This document shows positions 31,160-38,080 of a stretch of DNA of 64,000 bases, in pieces. Each line of letters begins with the position of its first letter. The stretch's first letter is position 1. Source of the stretch: Hymenobacter sp. BT559 (GTDB taxonomy: Bacteria; Bacteroidota; Bacteroidia; Cytophagales; Hymenobacteraceae); NCBI RefSeq assembly GCF_016427535.1, contig NZ_JAELXV010000004.1, positions 390,086 through 454,085 of the forward strand. Direction: 5' to 3'. The position numbers and the translations under genes were made by a program. The notes under the pieces are model-generated. The model worked only from the letters and a program-made list of their open reading frames with translations. It was not told the origin of the DNA and did no database searches.

Positions 31160-32062
31160 TTAGGCCAGCAGCATGCTCAGCACCCCGGCCAGCATAATAC
31201 CCTTGCACCAGGCGCTGAGCTGCCTAAAGTGCCGGCGGCGGTCGGCCCGCCACAGCAGGCGGCCCAGCCATACCAGGGGCACCAGCACCAATAGCAGTAG
31301 CCAAGCACTTAGGGCCCAGCGCCCTAGGCTTAGCAGCTCGTAGGTAGCCCCCAGCACCAGCACGCCTAGGCACGCTAGAAAGCCTCCGGCTACCCACTTG
31401 CTCCGCACCACGCCCCACACCAGCGGCAGGGTGTGGCAGTCGTGCTGCGCATCGCCGCGCATGTCCTCAATATCTTTTATTATTTCGCGCACCACGGTCA
31501 GCAAAAAAGCCGCCAGTGCATACAGCCACACGGCTTTCTGGCCCGTTAGCAGCTGCAACTCGGGCAGCAGCACTAGCGCCGCCGTAAGGGCGGCAATGCT
31601 CACATTACCCACCAGCGCCACGCGCTTGAAGCGAGCCGAGTAGCCCCACAGCAGCAGCGCCGCCCCAAGGGTCACGAGCCCCAGCCGCCATGACAAGGCC
31701 GCGGCCAGCAGCACCCCTACCCCACTAAGCACCACGTGCGCCAGCATGGCCTTGCGCCGCCCCAGCAGCCGCCCCACCACCAGCCGGCCGGGCCGGTTAA
31801 TGGCGTCAATCTTGACGTCGTAATAGTCGTTAATAATATAGCCCGCGGCAGCTACCAGCAGCGCTGCCACCACCAGCAGCCCAAAGCTGGGCGCCAGCAG
31901 GGTGGCTCCCAGCGGCCGGCCGGGTTGCAGCAGCGGCCCGCGCACCAGCACCAGGCTCAGTAGCATAATGGCCAGGTTGGGCCACCGCACCAGCCCCGGC
32001 AGTGCCCGCAGCAGCGGCCTAGCGGGGGCCGTAGGGTCAGGGTTGGGGTGGGCAGAAAACAT
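31160..32062 (-). CDS. UbiA-family prenyltransferase
   Basis: 300 residues with about eight to nine membrane helices. The two Asp-rich prenyl-diphosphate sites are YIINDYYDVKIDAINRPGR (near residue 75) and KDIEDMRGDAQHDCHTLP (near residue 195). Family members prenylate quinone, haem or glycerol-phosphate acceptors; relatives in Bacteroidota are often labelled geranylgeranylglycerol-phosphate geranylgeranyltransferase, but the acceptor cannot be fixed here. Confidence 0.9.
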   Translation of the reverse strand: MFSAHPNPDPTAPARPLLRALPGLVRWPNLAIMLLSLVLVRGPLLQPGRPLGATLLAPSFGLLVVAALLVAAAGYIINDYYDVKIDAINRPGRLVVGRLLGRRKAMLAHVVLSGVGVLLAAALSWRLGLVTLGAALLLWGYSARFKRVALVGNVSIAALTAALVLLPELQLLTGQKAVWLYALAAFLLTVVREIIKDIEDMRGDAQHDCHTLPLVWGVVRSKWVAGGFLACLGVLVLGATYELLSLGRWALSAWLLLLVLVPLVWLGRLLWRADRRRHFRQLSAWCKGIMLAGVLSMLLA

Positions 32063-32141
32063 GGCGCACGCAAGAAAAGAGGCCCAAAGATACTAGCTTG
32101 TTTCCGCGGCAGGTAGCCCACCTAGGTAGCCGCCCACGCAA

Positions 32142-32167
32142 AAGCCCGGCCTTGTGGGGCCGGGCTT
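32142..32167. terminator. Terminator downstream of dps
   Basis: AAGCCCGGCC pairs with GGCCGGGCTT (10 bp) around a short loop, 34 nt beyond the dps stop. Confidence 0.75.
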
Positions 32168-32200
32168 ACTGCTAGCACTACGGTAGGCTAGTCAAAAGAA

Positions 32201-32863
32201 CTATTGTGCCTTGGTCAGCGGCGACTCAACTACGTGCTCCGATACAAACCACACTTGCAGCTCGTTGGCGCGCATTACATCGCTTACTACCAGGTCATTG
32301 GTGCCATCGTCGCCCGACTCGTCGGCCTTCTTAGCATATTCGTGGCAGTTTTTCAGGATAATCTGGTGGGCTTCCAGCAGGCGCGAAATCTGCACAGGAG
32401 CTTCTTCGCGGTCGCGCGGAGGGCGCGGAATGCTGGTAATCTCGGCTACGTCGAAGGCCATTGCCACGGCCACGCCACCCAAAATCTGGATGCGCTCGGC
32501 AATAGTGTCTACCAGTTCGGCTTGCTCTTCATAGTGCTTGTCGAACAGCAAGTGCAGTTGGTAGAAGGTCGGGCCCACTACCTGCCAGTGGCTCTTCTTA
32601 TATAGGTCGCGCAGGCTGATGGTATCGGCGAGCAGCTGGTTTAGCATCTGCACGCTTTCCAGGCGCACATGGTCGTCGAGGCCGATGGGCAGGCGCTGGC
32701 TCACAGTGCCAAAGCGCTGCGTGGGGTTGGGGGCCTGCACCTGCTGGTTGAGAATCGGTTGGATATTCACCGCCGAATTCGTCTGCGGCTCACCAGCGCC
32801 TTTCATCGTCGTCAGGCCTTTGGTATCTTCTTTTTTGGTTTTGGGAGAGGCTTGCGTAGCCAT
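32201..32863 (-). CDS. dps: Dps-family DNA-protection ferritin
   Basis: 221 residues from ATG 32863, with an unusually long hydrophilic N-terminal extension (about 60 residues, Lys- and Gln-rich) before the four-helix core. The core has YKKSHWQVVGPTFYQLHLLF and DKHYEEQAELVDTIAERI, containing the conserved His/Asp/Glu ferroxidase residues shared between subunits. It oxidises and stores iron and may bind DNA through the basic N-terminus. Confidence 0.93.
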   Translation of the reverse strand: MATQASPKTKKEDTKGLTTMKGAGEPQTNSAVNIQPILNQQVQAPNPTQRFGTVSQRLPIGLDDHVRLESVQMLNQLLADTISLRDLYKKSHWQVVGPTFYQLHLLFDKHYEEQAELVDTIAERIQILGGVAVAMAFDVAEITSIPRPPRDREEAPVQISRLLEAHQIILKNCHEYAKKADESGDDGTNDLVVSDVMRANELQVWFVSEHVVESPLTKAQ

Positions 32864-33072
32864 AAACAACAGAATTTTGAGTTAGAAAGCAGGTCTAGTG
32901 CCAGCACCTGCCCGCTGTGGAGCGCGGCGGCTAGCGTTGGGTTGTTTACGCAAGGCTGGCGGCTAAGTTGAGGCCACGACTTGCTTTATTTCGGTTTCTT
33001 TCACCTGCTAAGCTGCTTTCACCGTTACCGCTTTAGGCTGCCTTCTACTTCTTATTACTATCGAATAACTAC

Positions 33073-33603
33073 ATGGCTTTCCCGTTTTTTGGCGACGATA
33101 AGTCGACCGTGGCCCGCTTGCTCGCCACTCTGCCCCAACAAGGCCGCCTCGAATGGATAGGCCTGCGCCCCGCCCGCCGTGCCGAGCTGCTGGCCGTGCT
33201 CGAGGCCGAAGTACTCACCGACCAGCGCCTGGCCGGCGACCACGCCAGCCCCAAGCCCGGCGGCAAGCGCCAACTCACCCTCATCCAGCACGAGCACCTA
33301 GGCGCCGTGGCGGGCTACCTAGGGCTGCCCGAGCCCGTGGCACCGGGCCGCCTGCGACGCAACCTAGTAGTGAGCGGCCTCAACCTACTGGCCCTCAAGG
33401 GCCGCCAAATTCAGATTGGCGACGAGGTATTGCTCGACATTACGGGCGAGTGCCACCCCTGCTCGCGCATGGAGGAAGAACTCGGCCCCGGTGGCTACAA
33501 CGCCATGCGCGGGCACGGCGGCCTCACGGCCCACATTGCGCAGGGCGGAATTATTCGGGTGGGCGATGCCGTGCGGGTAGTGACACCCGCCACGCCTACT
33601 TAG
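33073..33603 (+). CDS. MOSC domain protein
   Basis: 176 residues. LEWIGLRPARRAELL and the C-terminal GDEVLLDITGECHPCSRMEE, with the conserved Cys used by MOSC domains, followed by GHGGLTAHIAQGGIIRVGD. MOSC domains occur in molybdenum-cofactor sulfurases and in enzymes that handle N-hydroxylated compounds; this is a stand-alone domain of unknown substrate. Ends at a terminator at 33638-33668. Confidence 0.88.
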   Translation: MAFPFFGDDKSTVARLLATLPQQGRLEWIGLRPARRAELLAVLEAEVLTDQRLAGDHASPKPGGKRQLTLIQHEHLGAVAGYLGLPEPVAPGRLRRNLVVSGLNLLALKGRQIQIGDEVLLDITGECHPCSRMEEELGPGGYNAMRGHGGLTAHIAQGGIIRVGDAVRVVTPATPT

Positions 33604-33637
33604 GTTCTGGTAACGTTCTAGGTACCTAGGCAGTCAT

Positions 33638-33668
33638 AAAAAAGCCTTCACCAATAGCGAAGGCCTTT
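33638..33668. terminator. Rho-independent terminator
   Basis: AAAAAAGCCTTC and GAAGGCCTTT form a short stem between the MOSC gene and the convergent end of rtcB. Confidence 0.75.
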
Positions 33669-33751
33669 CTACTTATGAAAACACGACTCCAAAGAGCCTG
33701 CCCCATTTACGCGGCTAGCCGACTAGCTGGATTTCGAGACAGCCAGAATAA

Positions 33752-35152
33752 TTAGGCGCCGTCCATACGCACGATTTTGGGCGTGAACGAACCTAGGACG
33801 TTCACTAGCTCGCGCTGACTGGCCATCACGGTGTGGATGTCTTTGTAAGCCATCGGGGCCTCATCGAGCCCACCACCGATGAGCTCCACGCCGTAGTCGG
33901 CGAGGTGGCGGCGCACCTCGGCTTCGCCGAGCTCGGCCTTGGCGCGGGTGCGCGACATAAGTCGCCCGGCCCCGTGCGAGGCTGAGGCCAGCGACGCCGG
34001 CACCCCGCGGCCCCGCACGATAAAGCCGGGCGCCGTCATGGAGCCGGGGATGATACCGAGCACGCCCGCGCCGGCCGGCGTGGCGCCCTTGCGGTGCGTG
34101 ATGACTTCGCGGCCATCGGCTAGCGTTTCTCGCCAGGCAAAGTTGTGGTGGTTTTCCACTTTCGCTAGGGGTTTCTCGCCCAAGGCTTTGGCCAGGCGGC
34201 GATGAATTTGCTCGTGGCAGGCCGAAGCGTAGTCGCCGGCTAGGGTCATGGCGGCCCAGTACTCCTGGCCGGCCTCGGTGTCGAGGCCCAGCCACGCTAG
34301 GTACTGCGCTTCGGCGGGCAGCTTACATACATCGCGGGCCAAGCCGGTGTAATGATTCGCCACGCTGGCACCCAGGCCGCGCGAGCCCGAGTGCGAGAGC
34401 ACACCCACGTACTGGCCCAAAGGCAGCCCTAGGCCGTTGGTTGGGTCGGTGATTTCGACCAGCCCAAACTCCACGAAGTGGTTGCCCGAGCCCGAGGTAC
34501 CGAGCTGCTCCACGGCCGTGGCGTGCTTGTTTTTCAGAAATGGCACCGTCGCAAATTCGTCGCGGTCCAGCACATCGTGCCCTAGGCGCTGGCCGCGGTC
34601 CCAGCCGCGCCCACCGCCAAAGCGGGTATTGGCGAGCAGCACGTTGCGCAGCTCCTGGGTGCGCTGCCCTAGGTACTTGGCTGGCAGGTCGAATACCGAG
34701 AGCGCCATACGGCAGCCGATGTCCACGCCCACGGCGTAAGGAATCACCGCATTATCGGTAGCCAGCACGCCCCCGATGGGCAGGCCGTAGCCGTGGTGGG
34801 CGTCGGGCATGAGGGCGCCTGCCACTGTCACGGGCAGCTTCATAGCCACTTCCATCTGGTGGATGGCACCCTGCTCAATATGCTCGGCCCCAAAAGTGGC
34901 GTACTCCTTGCGCGGCACCAGCGCCACGTGGCGCGAGGGGGCCGGCAGCAGCGCGGCCGCCGTGTGGCTCCACGCCAGGTCGGTGAGGTAGTCTTTCGGG
35001 TTAGTCAGGATGGTTTTGAGCAGCGCCAGCTGCTCGGTTTGGGGCAGGCGCTTGTGTTCTTTGCGCTGCAATTGCGCCAGCGCCAGCCCGATAGCGCGGC
35101 CCTCGGGAAACCCGAGCTGCCGCAAGTCATTGCCACGTAGTTGTGAGGCCAT
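33752..35152 (-). CDS. rtcB: RtcB 3'-phosphate RNA ligase
   Basis: 466 residues from ATG 35152 (MASQLRGNDLRQLGFPEG); the upstream frame extension lies inside a palindrome and is not RtcB-like. RtcB joins 2',3'-cyclic phosphate or 3'-phosphate RNA ends to 5'-OH ends using GTP and Mn2+. The metal and guanylylation residues are present: Cys147 in VGVDIGCRMAL, the SGSGNHFVEFG loop, HSGSRGLG, ENHHNFAW and His393 in SASHGAGRLMSR, the expected guanylylated His. One change from the usual GCGM is GCRM. Last gene of the Ro60 locus, 91 bp after a Y-like RNA. Confidence 0.95.
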   Translation of the reverse strand: MASQLRGNDLRQLGFPEGRAIGLALAQLQRKEHKRLPQTEQLALLKTILTNPKDYLTDLAWSHTAAALLPAPSRHVALVPRKEYATFGAEHIEQGAIHQMEVAMKLPVTVAGALMPDAHHGYGLPIGGVLATDNAVIPYAVGVDIGCRMALSVFDLPAKYLGQRTQELRNVLLANTRFGGGRGWDRGQRLGHDVLDRDEFATVPFLKNKHATAVEQLGTSGSGNHFVEFGLVEITDPTNGLGLPLGQYVGVLSHSGSRGLGASVANHYTGLARDVCKLPAEAQYLAWLGLDTEAGQEYWAAMTLAGDYASACHEQIHRRLAKALGEKPLAKVENHHNFAWRETLADGREVITHRKGATPAGAGVLGIIPGSMTAPGFIVRGRGVPASLASASHGAGRLMSRTRAKAELGEAEVRRHLADYGVELIGGGLDEAPMAYKDIHTVMASQRELVNVLGSFTPKIVRMDGA

Positions 35153-35173
35153 GTTTTTAGTACTTAGAGGTTG

Positions 35174-35233
35174 GTGCTTAGTGCATAGTATGTAGCGGCT
35201 GTTACAAAGCACTACACACTAGGCACTAGGCAC
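35174..35233. repeat. Imperfect inverted repeat in the rtcB leader
   Basis: Arms 35174-35197 and 35210-35233 match at about 20 of 24 positions; both are built from GTGC(T/C)TAGT words. It lies between the Y-like RNA at 35243-35326 and the rtcB start, so it could form a hairpin in the leader or end the small RNA. Confidence 0.65.
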
Positions 35234-35242
35234 TATTAAAAA

Positions 35243-35326
35243 GCCGGAGCGACAAGCGGCTCGCGCAACGGGCCTAGGTAGGCCCGACGTGACAGGTCGG
35301 AGTAGCGCGAGCCTACGGCATCCGGC
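35243..35326 (-). ncRNA. Compact Y-like RNA between the PcfJ gene and rtcB
   Basis: 84 nt on the minus strand. Outer stem GCCGGA/UCCGGC (6 bp), then conserved UGCCGUAG on the 5' side and GCUUGUCGC on the 3' side, then a perfect 9-bp stem GGCUCGCGC/GCGCGAGCC, then UACU. The head has two hairpins: CCGAC/GUCGG with a 7-nt loop and GGGCCU/AGGCCC with a 4-nt ACCU loop. It shares the body of the tandem array RNAs but has no T or D arm. Start and end are set by the outer stem. Confidence 0.75.
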
Positions 35327-35346
35327 TAGCTTTTGAATTGAGTGGG

Positions 35347-36657
35347 CTATGCCAAGGCGTAATAGTGGTCCCACACGCGGTCAATGGCGCTGATGCCTTC
35401 CTGCATCAGCCAGCTCAGCACCCAGCCGCTTTCCTCGGCGGTGGGGGCCCGGTTGTGCTTGCCGCGCACCTGCACCAGCCGCCGCTCGGGCGACACCTGG
35501 AGCGTGAGCTTACGCGCCCCACCCAGCGTGAGCGAGTAGATGCCCGTTTGACCGCGCAGGCAGCGTTGCATAAACGACGCCACGCAATGCTGCATCTGCT
35601 GGCCTTCTTCGAGCAGCTCGGGGTAGCTCAGTAGCTGCCGGATGCGCACCCAGTCGCCCGCGCCGCCCACAAAGTCCGGCACCGGCAAGCCTACCCAGGT
35701 AGTAGCGAGTAGCTGGTTGAAGTGCGGATTGGCCCGCCCGCGGCCGAGGCTGCGCTGCCAACGGGCCGTACTGGCCAGCAGCGACGCCAGCGAGCGGCCC
35801 CGCACCGAGAAGCCGGGCTGCGGCGGCTCGGTGGGCGTGCCCTGGTAGCGGCGCAGGCGCACGTAGTCGCACACCGGCCCAAACTGCCAGGCGTCTACCT
35901 CCGGCTCGGCCCGAAAGAGCTCAAGCACGGCCAAGTACGTGTCGTCGTCGGCGCCGATGGGAAAGCGGCCCAGCGGTGAGGCCAGCACCACGCCCAGGTA
36001 CTCGGGCGCCCCGCGCTCGGCCAGTTGGGCGTAGCGGTAGGCCTCGTGAAAGGTGCAGCCGGCCGGGGCCTGCTGCATGAGATGTGCTTGCCGTTTGTTG
36101 AGGCGCACCGGCAGCCCTGCGAAGCTGCGCAGCGGCTGGCCACTACCTAGGTGCACTAGCAGGGTACTTGGGCAGAGGTCGTTGCGTAGGTCGGGGGCCT
36201 GGCCCCAGCAATGGCGCACCCAGGCTGGCACATCGCCAAAGCCGTCGAAGAGGTGGCGCACCAGGCTATCAAGCTGCCGAAAGGCGTTTTTGGAAGGCGG
36301 TTGCCAGTCGTCTAGCTCGCGCCGGCGGCGGTGGTAGTGCCGGCCTACTTGCACGAGGGCCGGCGCCAGCTCGGGGCGCGCGAACAGCGCGGTGCGGCGC
36401 ATGGCCAACTGGCGCAGCAAGTGCGCGATGCGCCACTGTTCATCGGCTGGGTAGCCGCCTAGGTGGCGGTGCAGCGCGGCCAGCACCGTATGCGGCTGGG
36501 CCAGGCGGTTGAGTTCGACCGTGCTTTCGGCCGAAAGCAGAAAATTGATTTGACGCGGCAGCGGCCATTTTTCCCAGGTGGGGCGCTGAGCTAGGGCCAC
36601 ATCGGCGGCCTGGGCCACGCGCACGCGCCAGGGAATAGGTTTGTGTCGGTTTGCCAT
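35347..36657 (-). CDS. PcfJ-domain protein
   Basis: 436 residues, basic, no signal peptide or membrane helix. The C-terminal part has the PcfJ-type signature LEEGQQMQHCVASFMQRC followed by GIYSLTLGGARKLTLQV. The N-terminal half is helical. PcfJ was named from a conjugative plasmid and its biochemical role is unknown. Here it sits in a Ro60/RtcB locus between two sets of Y-like RNAs, so an RNA-related role is a context inference only. Confidence 0.75.
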   Translation of the reverse strand: MANRHKPIPWRVRVAQAADVALAQRPTWEKWPLPRQINFLLSAESTVELNRLAQPHTVLAALHRHLGGYPADEQWRIAHLLRQLAMRRTALFARPELAPALVQVGRHYHRRRRELDDWQPPSKNAFRQLDSLVRHLFDGFGDVPAWVRHCWGQAPDLRNDLCPSTLLVHLGSGQPLRSFAGLPVRLNKRQAHLMQQAPAGCTFHEAYRYAQLAERGAPEYLGVVLASPLGRFPIGADDDTYLAVLELFRAEPEVDAWQFGPVCDYVRLRRYQGTPTEPPQPGFSVRGRSLASLLASTARWQRSLGRGRANPHFNQLLATTWVGLPVPDFVGGAGDWVRIRQLLSYPELLEEGQQMQHCVASFMQRCLRGQTGIYSLTLGGARKLTLQVSPERRLVQVRGKHNRAPTAEESGWVLSWLMQEGISAIDRVWDHYYALA

Positions 36658-36817
36658 GAATGCAGGGCCGGCGTGGCCCAGGGGCGGCCGGCTTAGGGGG
36701 GTGAGAGGAACGAGAAAAACATAGTCTGAGCGGCAGGAGCAATGTCTTTTTGCATGGTGCAGTTAAGTTTTGGCCAGCCTGATAGCTAGCGTGATACAAT
36801 GAGTTAAAGGCAAAAAA

Positions 36818-36969
36818 TGGGGCAATAAGCGAGCAGCGACTTGGCGTAGTAATTCTGCTTTCAGCCACTCAGCCACCGCGCCGCCGGGCGGCAGGCGCGG
36901 GCAGGATTCGAACCTGCGGCAGCCTAGGAGGCCACGGAATCTAGAAGTAGCGCTGCCCTACGGCACCCA
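36818..36969 (-). ncRNA. Y-like RNA 1 of the tandem array (tRNA-mimicking, Ser/Leu-type D arm)
   Basis: About 152 nt, minus strand, 5' end near 36969. The 5' block GGUGCCGUAG is followed by GGGCAGCG, which pairs over 8 bp with CGCUGCUC, and the 3' block reads GCUUAUUGCC. The head contains a perfect T arm (GCAGG-TTCGAAT-CCTGC), a 7-bp acceptor-like stem CCGCGCC/GGCGCGG closed by a loop, then a D arm of Ser/Leu type (GGCTGAGTGGCTGAAAGC). T arm precedes D arm, so the tRNA-like fold is circularly permuted, with the Ro-binding stem where an anticodon arm would be. Confidence 0.82.
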
Positions 36970-36982
36970 ATGCGATTACTAA

Positions 36983-37138
36983 CTAAGCTGGGCAACAAGC
37001 GCAAAGCCTGCCAATACGTGCTTTGCCATTTTAAGCTATCGCTGGAAATTGTTGCTACAGCAGTCCAGCGAGCGGGATCCAAACCCGCAATCCCGTCGTC
37101 CCGAAACGAAGTAAGGCCCTGCTACGGCACCAGCTTAG
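36983..37138 (-). ncRNA. Y-like RNA 2 of the tandem array
   Basis: About 156 nt. Outer stem of 9 perfect pairs (CTAAGCTGG with CCAGCTTAG). Conserved GGUGCCGUAG and CGCUUGUUGCC blocks flank the upper stem GCAGGGCC/GGCUUUGC (8 pairs, two G-U). T arm GCGGG-TTTGGAT-CCCGC is perfect, the acceptor-like stem CGCUGGA/UCCAGCG has 7 pairs, and a D-like arm GCUU/AAGC with a GG-containing loop follows. UACUUCG lies after the upper stem as in the other units. Confidence 0.8.
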
Positions 37139-37163
37139 GTAGTAAAACCATTTAAAAAGCAAT

Positions 37164-37284
37164 CCAGGCAACAAGCGGTCGGCGGCATTTTCCAGGCCAA
37201 GACCTAGAAAACAGGGAGTCGAACCCCAACTCTGATTAACAGTCAGATTTCACCAAGCGAAGTAGCGCCTTCCTACGGCACTGG
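37164..37284 (-). ncRNA. Y-like RNA 3 of the tandem array, with anticodon-arm-like hairpin
   Basis: About 121 nt. Has GUGCCGUAG, CUACUUCG and CGCUUGUUGCC blocks; its upper stem is interrupted by a 2x2 internal loop. Instead of a D arm it carries a 5-bp hairpin with a 7-nt loop (TCTGA-CTGTTAA-TCAGA), identical in form to an Asn anticodon arm, directly before a T arm (TTCGACT loop). An A/U stem UUUUC/GAAAA takes the acceptor place. Confidence 0.72.
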
Positions 37285-37298
37285 GTTTTGATTTTTCT

Positions 37299-37436
37299 TT
37301 TGGGGCAACAAGCGCCCGGCCCACAGTCCTGCTCTATCAGTTGAGCTACGGCGGCAGTCTAGGCCGCTACCGGCGGGATTCAAACCCGCAACCTGGCGAA
37401 TCGCAATCGAAGTATGGCCGGGCTACGGCACCCAAA
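37299..37436 (-). ncRNA. Y-like RNA 4 of the tandem array
   Basis: About 138 nt. Outer stem TTTGGG/CCCAAA. Conserved 5' and 3' blocks flank a perfect 8-bp upper stem (GCCCGGCC/GGCCGGGC). T arm GCGGG-TTTGAAT-CCCGC, a 5-bp acceptor-like hairpin GCGGC/GCCGC with 7-nt loop, and a perfect D arm GCUC/GAGC. The stretch between UACUUCG and the T loop is almost identical to unit 5, suggesting recent duplication. Confidence 0.85.
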
Positions 37437-37446
37437 TAAAAAAGGG

Positions 37447-37583
37447 AAACGAGGCGACAGGCGACGAGCCATCCTGCTCTAACCAACTGAGCTACAGTAG
37501 ATGCCGGAGTAACTAGCGGCGGGGCTCGAACCCGCGACCCGGCGAATCGCAATCGAAGTAAGGCTCGCCTACGGCACTCGTTT
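37447..37583 (-). ncRNA. Y-like RNA 5 of the tandem array
   Basis: About 137 nt. Outer stem AAACGAG/CTCGTTT (7 perfect pairs). Upper stem GGCGAGCC/GGCUCGUC (8 pairs, one G-U). T arm GCGGG-TTCGAGC-CCCGC and D arm GCTC-AGTTGGTTA-GAGC are both textbook. The 3' block is the variant CGCCUGUCGCC. Sequence of each stem differs from unit 4 but pairing is kept, which supports selection on structure. Confidence 0.85.
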
Positions 37584-37659
37584 TTTAGTACTAATCAGCC
37601 AACCGGCAGAAAAGCTGTTTTCACGTCAGAAAGAAGATTTTAGGTCAACACCTTTTCAA

Positions 37660-37791
37660 GCTGCCGGGGTAATAAGTCGCCTGCGACTACTGCTCTACCA
37701 TTGAGCTACTCAGCCAATTTTTGTAAGTAGCGGCCGAGATAAGAATCGAACTTATAACCCGAAGGAACGCCCGGCTACGACACCCGGCAGC
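37660..37791 (-). ncRNA. Y-like RNA 6 of the tandem array (divergent core)
   Basis: About 132 nt. Outer stem of 9 perfect pairs (GCTGCCGGG/CCCGGCAGC). The core blocks are variants: GGUGUCGUAG and GACUUAUUACC, with UCCUUCG for UACUUCG. T arm ATAAG-TTCGATT-CTTAT and D arm GCTC-AATGGTA-GAGC are perfect. The upper stem is broken by a small internal loop. Confidence 0.8.
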
Positions 37792-37803
37792 AAGAAAGAA
37801 ATA

Positions 37804-37929
37804 CAGGGCAACAGGCGGCCAGCGCACTATTTGCCGCTAGCCAGTGCCAGCGCCGGGACTCGAACCCGCGGGCACTACCGCAGCAGCACCCGAAACCGAC
37901 CACGAAGTAGCGCCGACCTACGGCACCTG
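37804..37929 (-). ncRNA. Y-like RNA 7 of the tandem array
   Basis: About 126 nt, first of the seven in transcription order. Outer CAGG/CCTG, conserved GGUGCCGUAG and GCCUGUUGCC blocks, and a 9-pair upper stem GGUCGGCGC/GCGCUGGCC with two wobble pairs. A T arm with TTCGAGT loop is present (one stem mismatch), but no convincing D arm. Confidence 0.76.
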
Positions 37930-37934
37930 ATTAA

Positions 37935-38035
37935 GAAGGAGTTGACCCTAGGTGTGGAACGGGCCGCCGGGGCAGCAAGGCCCCAGCGGTAGTCCGTTCC
38001 GGCCAGCGGCTGTCCTTAAGAGGTCAGTCGTTTGC
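37935..38035 (-). ncRNA. Candidate structured RNA upstream of the Y-like array
   Basis: Between the PARG-like gene and array unit 7. A long stem is built of three perfect segments: 37956-37962 with 37994-38000 (7 bp), 37964-37967 with 37986-37989 (4 bp), and 37969-37973 with 37980-37984 (5 bp), closed by a 6-nt loop. Flanking TGACC/GGTCA and TTAAGG/CCTT segments can pair in alternative ways. It lacks the Y-type blocks. It could be a separate small RNA, a leader or a processing signal. Confidence 0.45.
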
Positions 38036-38080
38036 CTAAGTTGTGTAGCATAGAAAATGCTCGTTTAGAAGGTGGTACAA

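Noticed and set aside
36818..37929. Interpretation of the repeated units as a CRISPR array
   Set aside because: Units are 120-155 nt, unequally spaced and diverge in sequence while keeping stems; there are no identical short repeats with uniform spacers and no cas genes.
36818..37929. Interpretation of the units as ordinary or split tRNA genes
   Set aside because: T and D arms occur in permuted order, no unit has a continuous cloverleaf with terminal acceptor stem, and all share a non-tRNA core stem next to a Ro60 gene.
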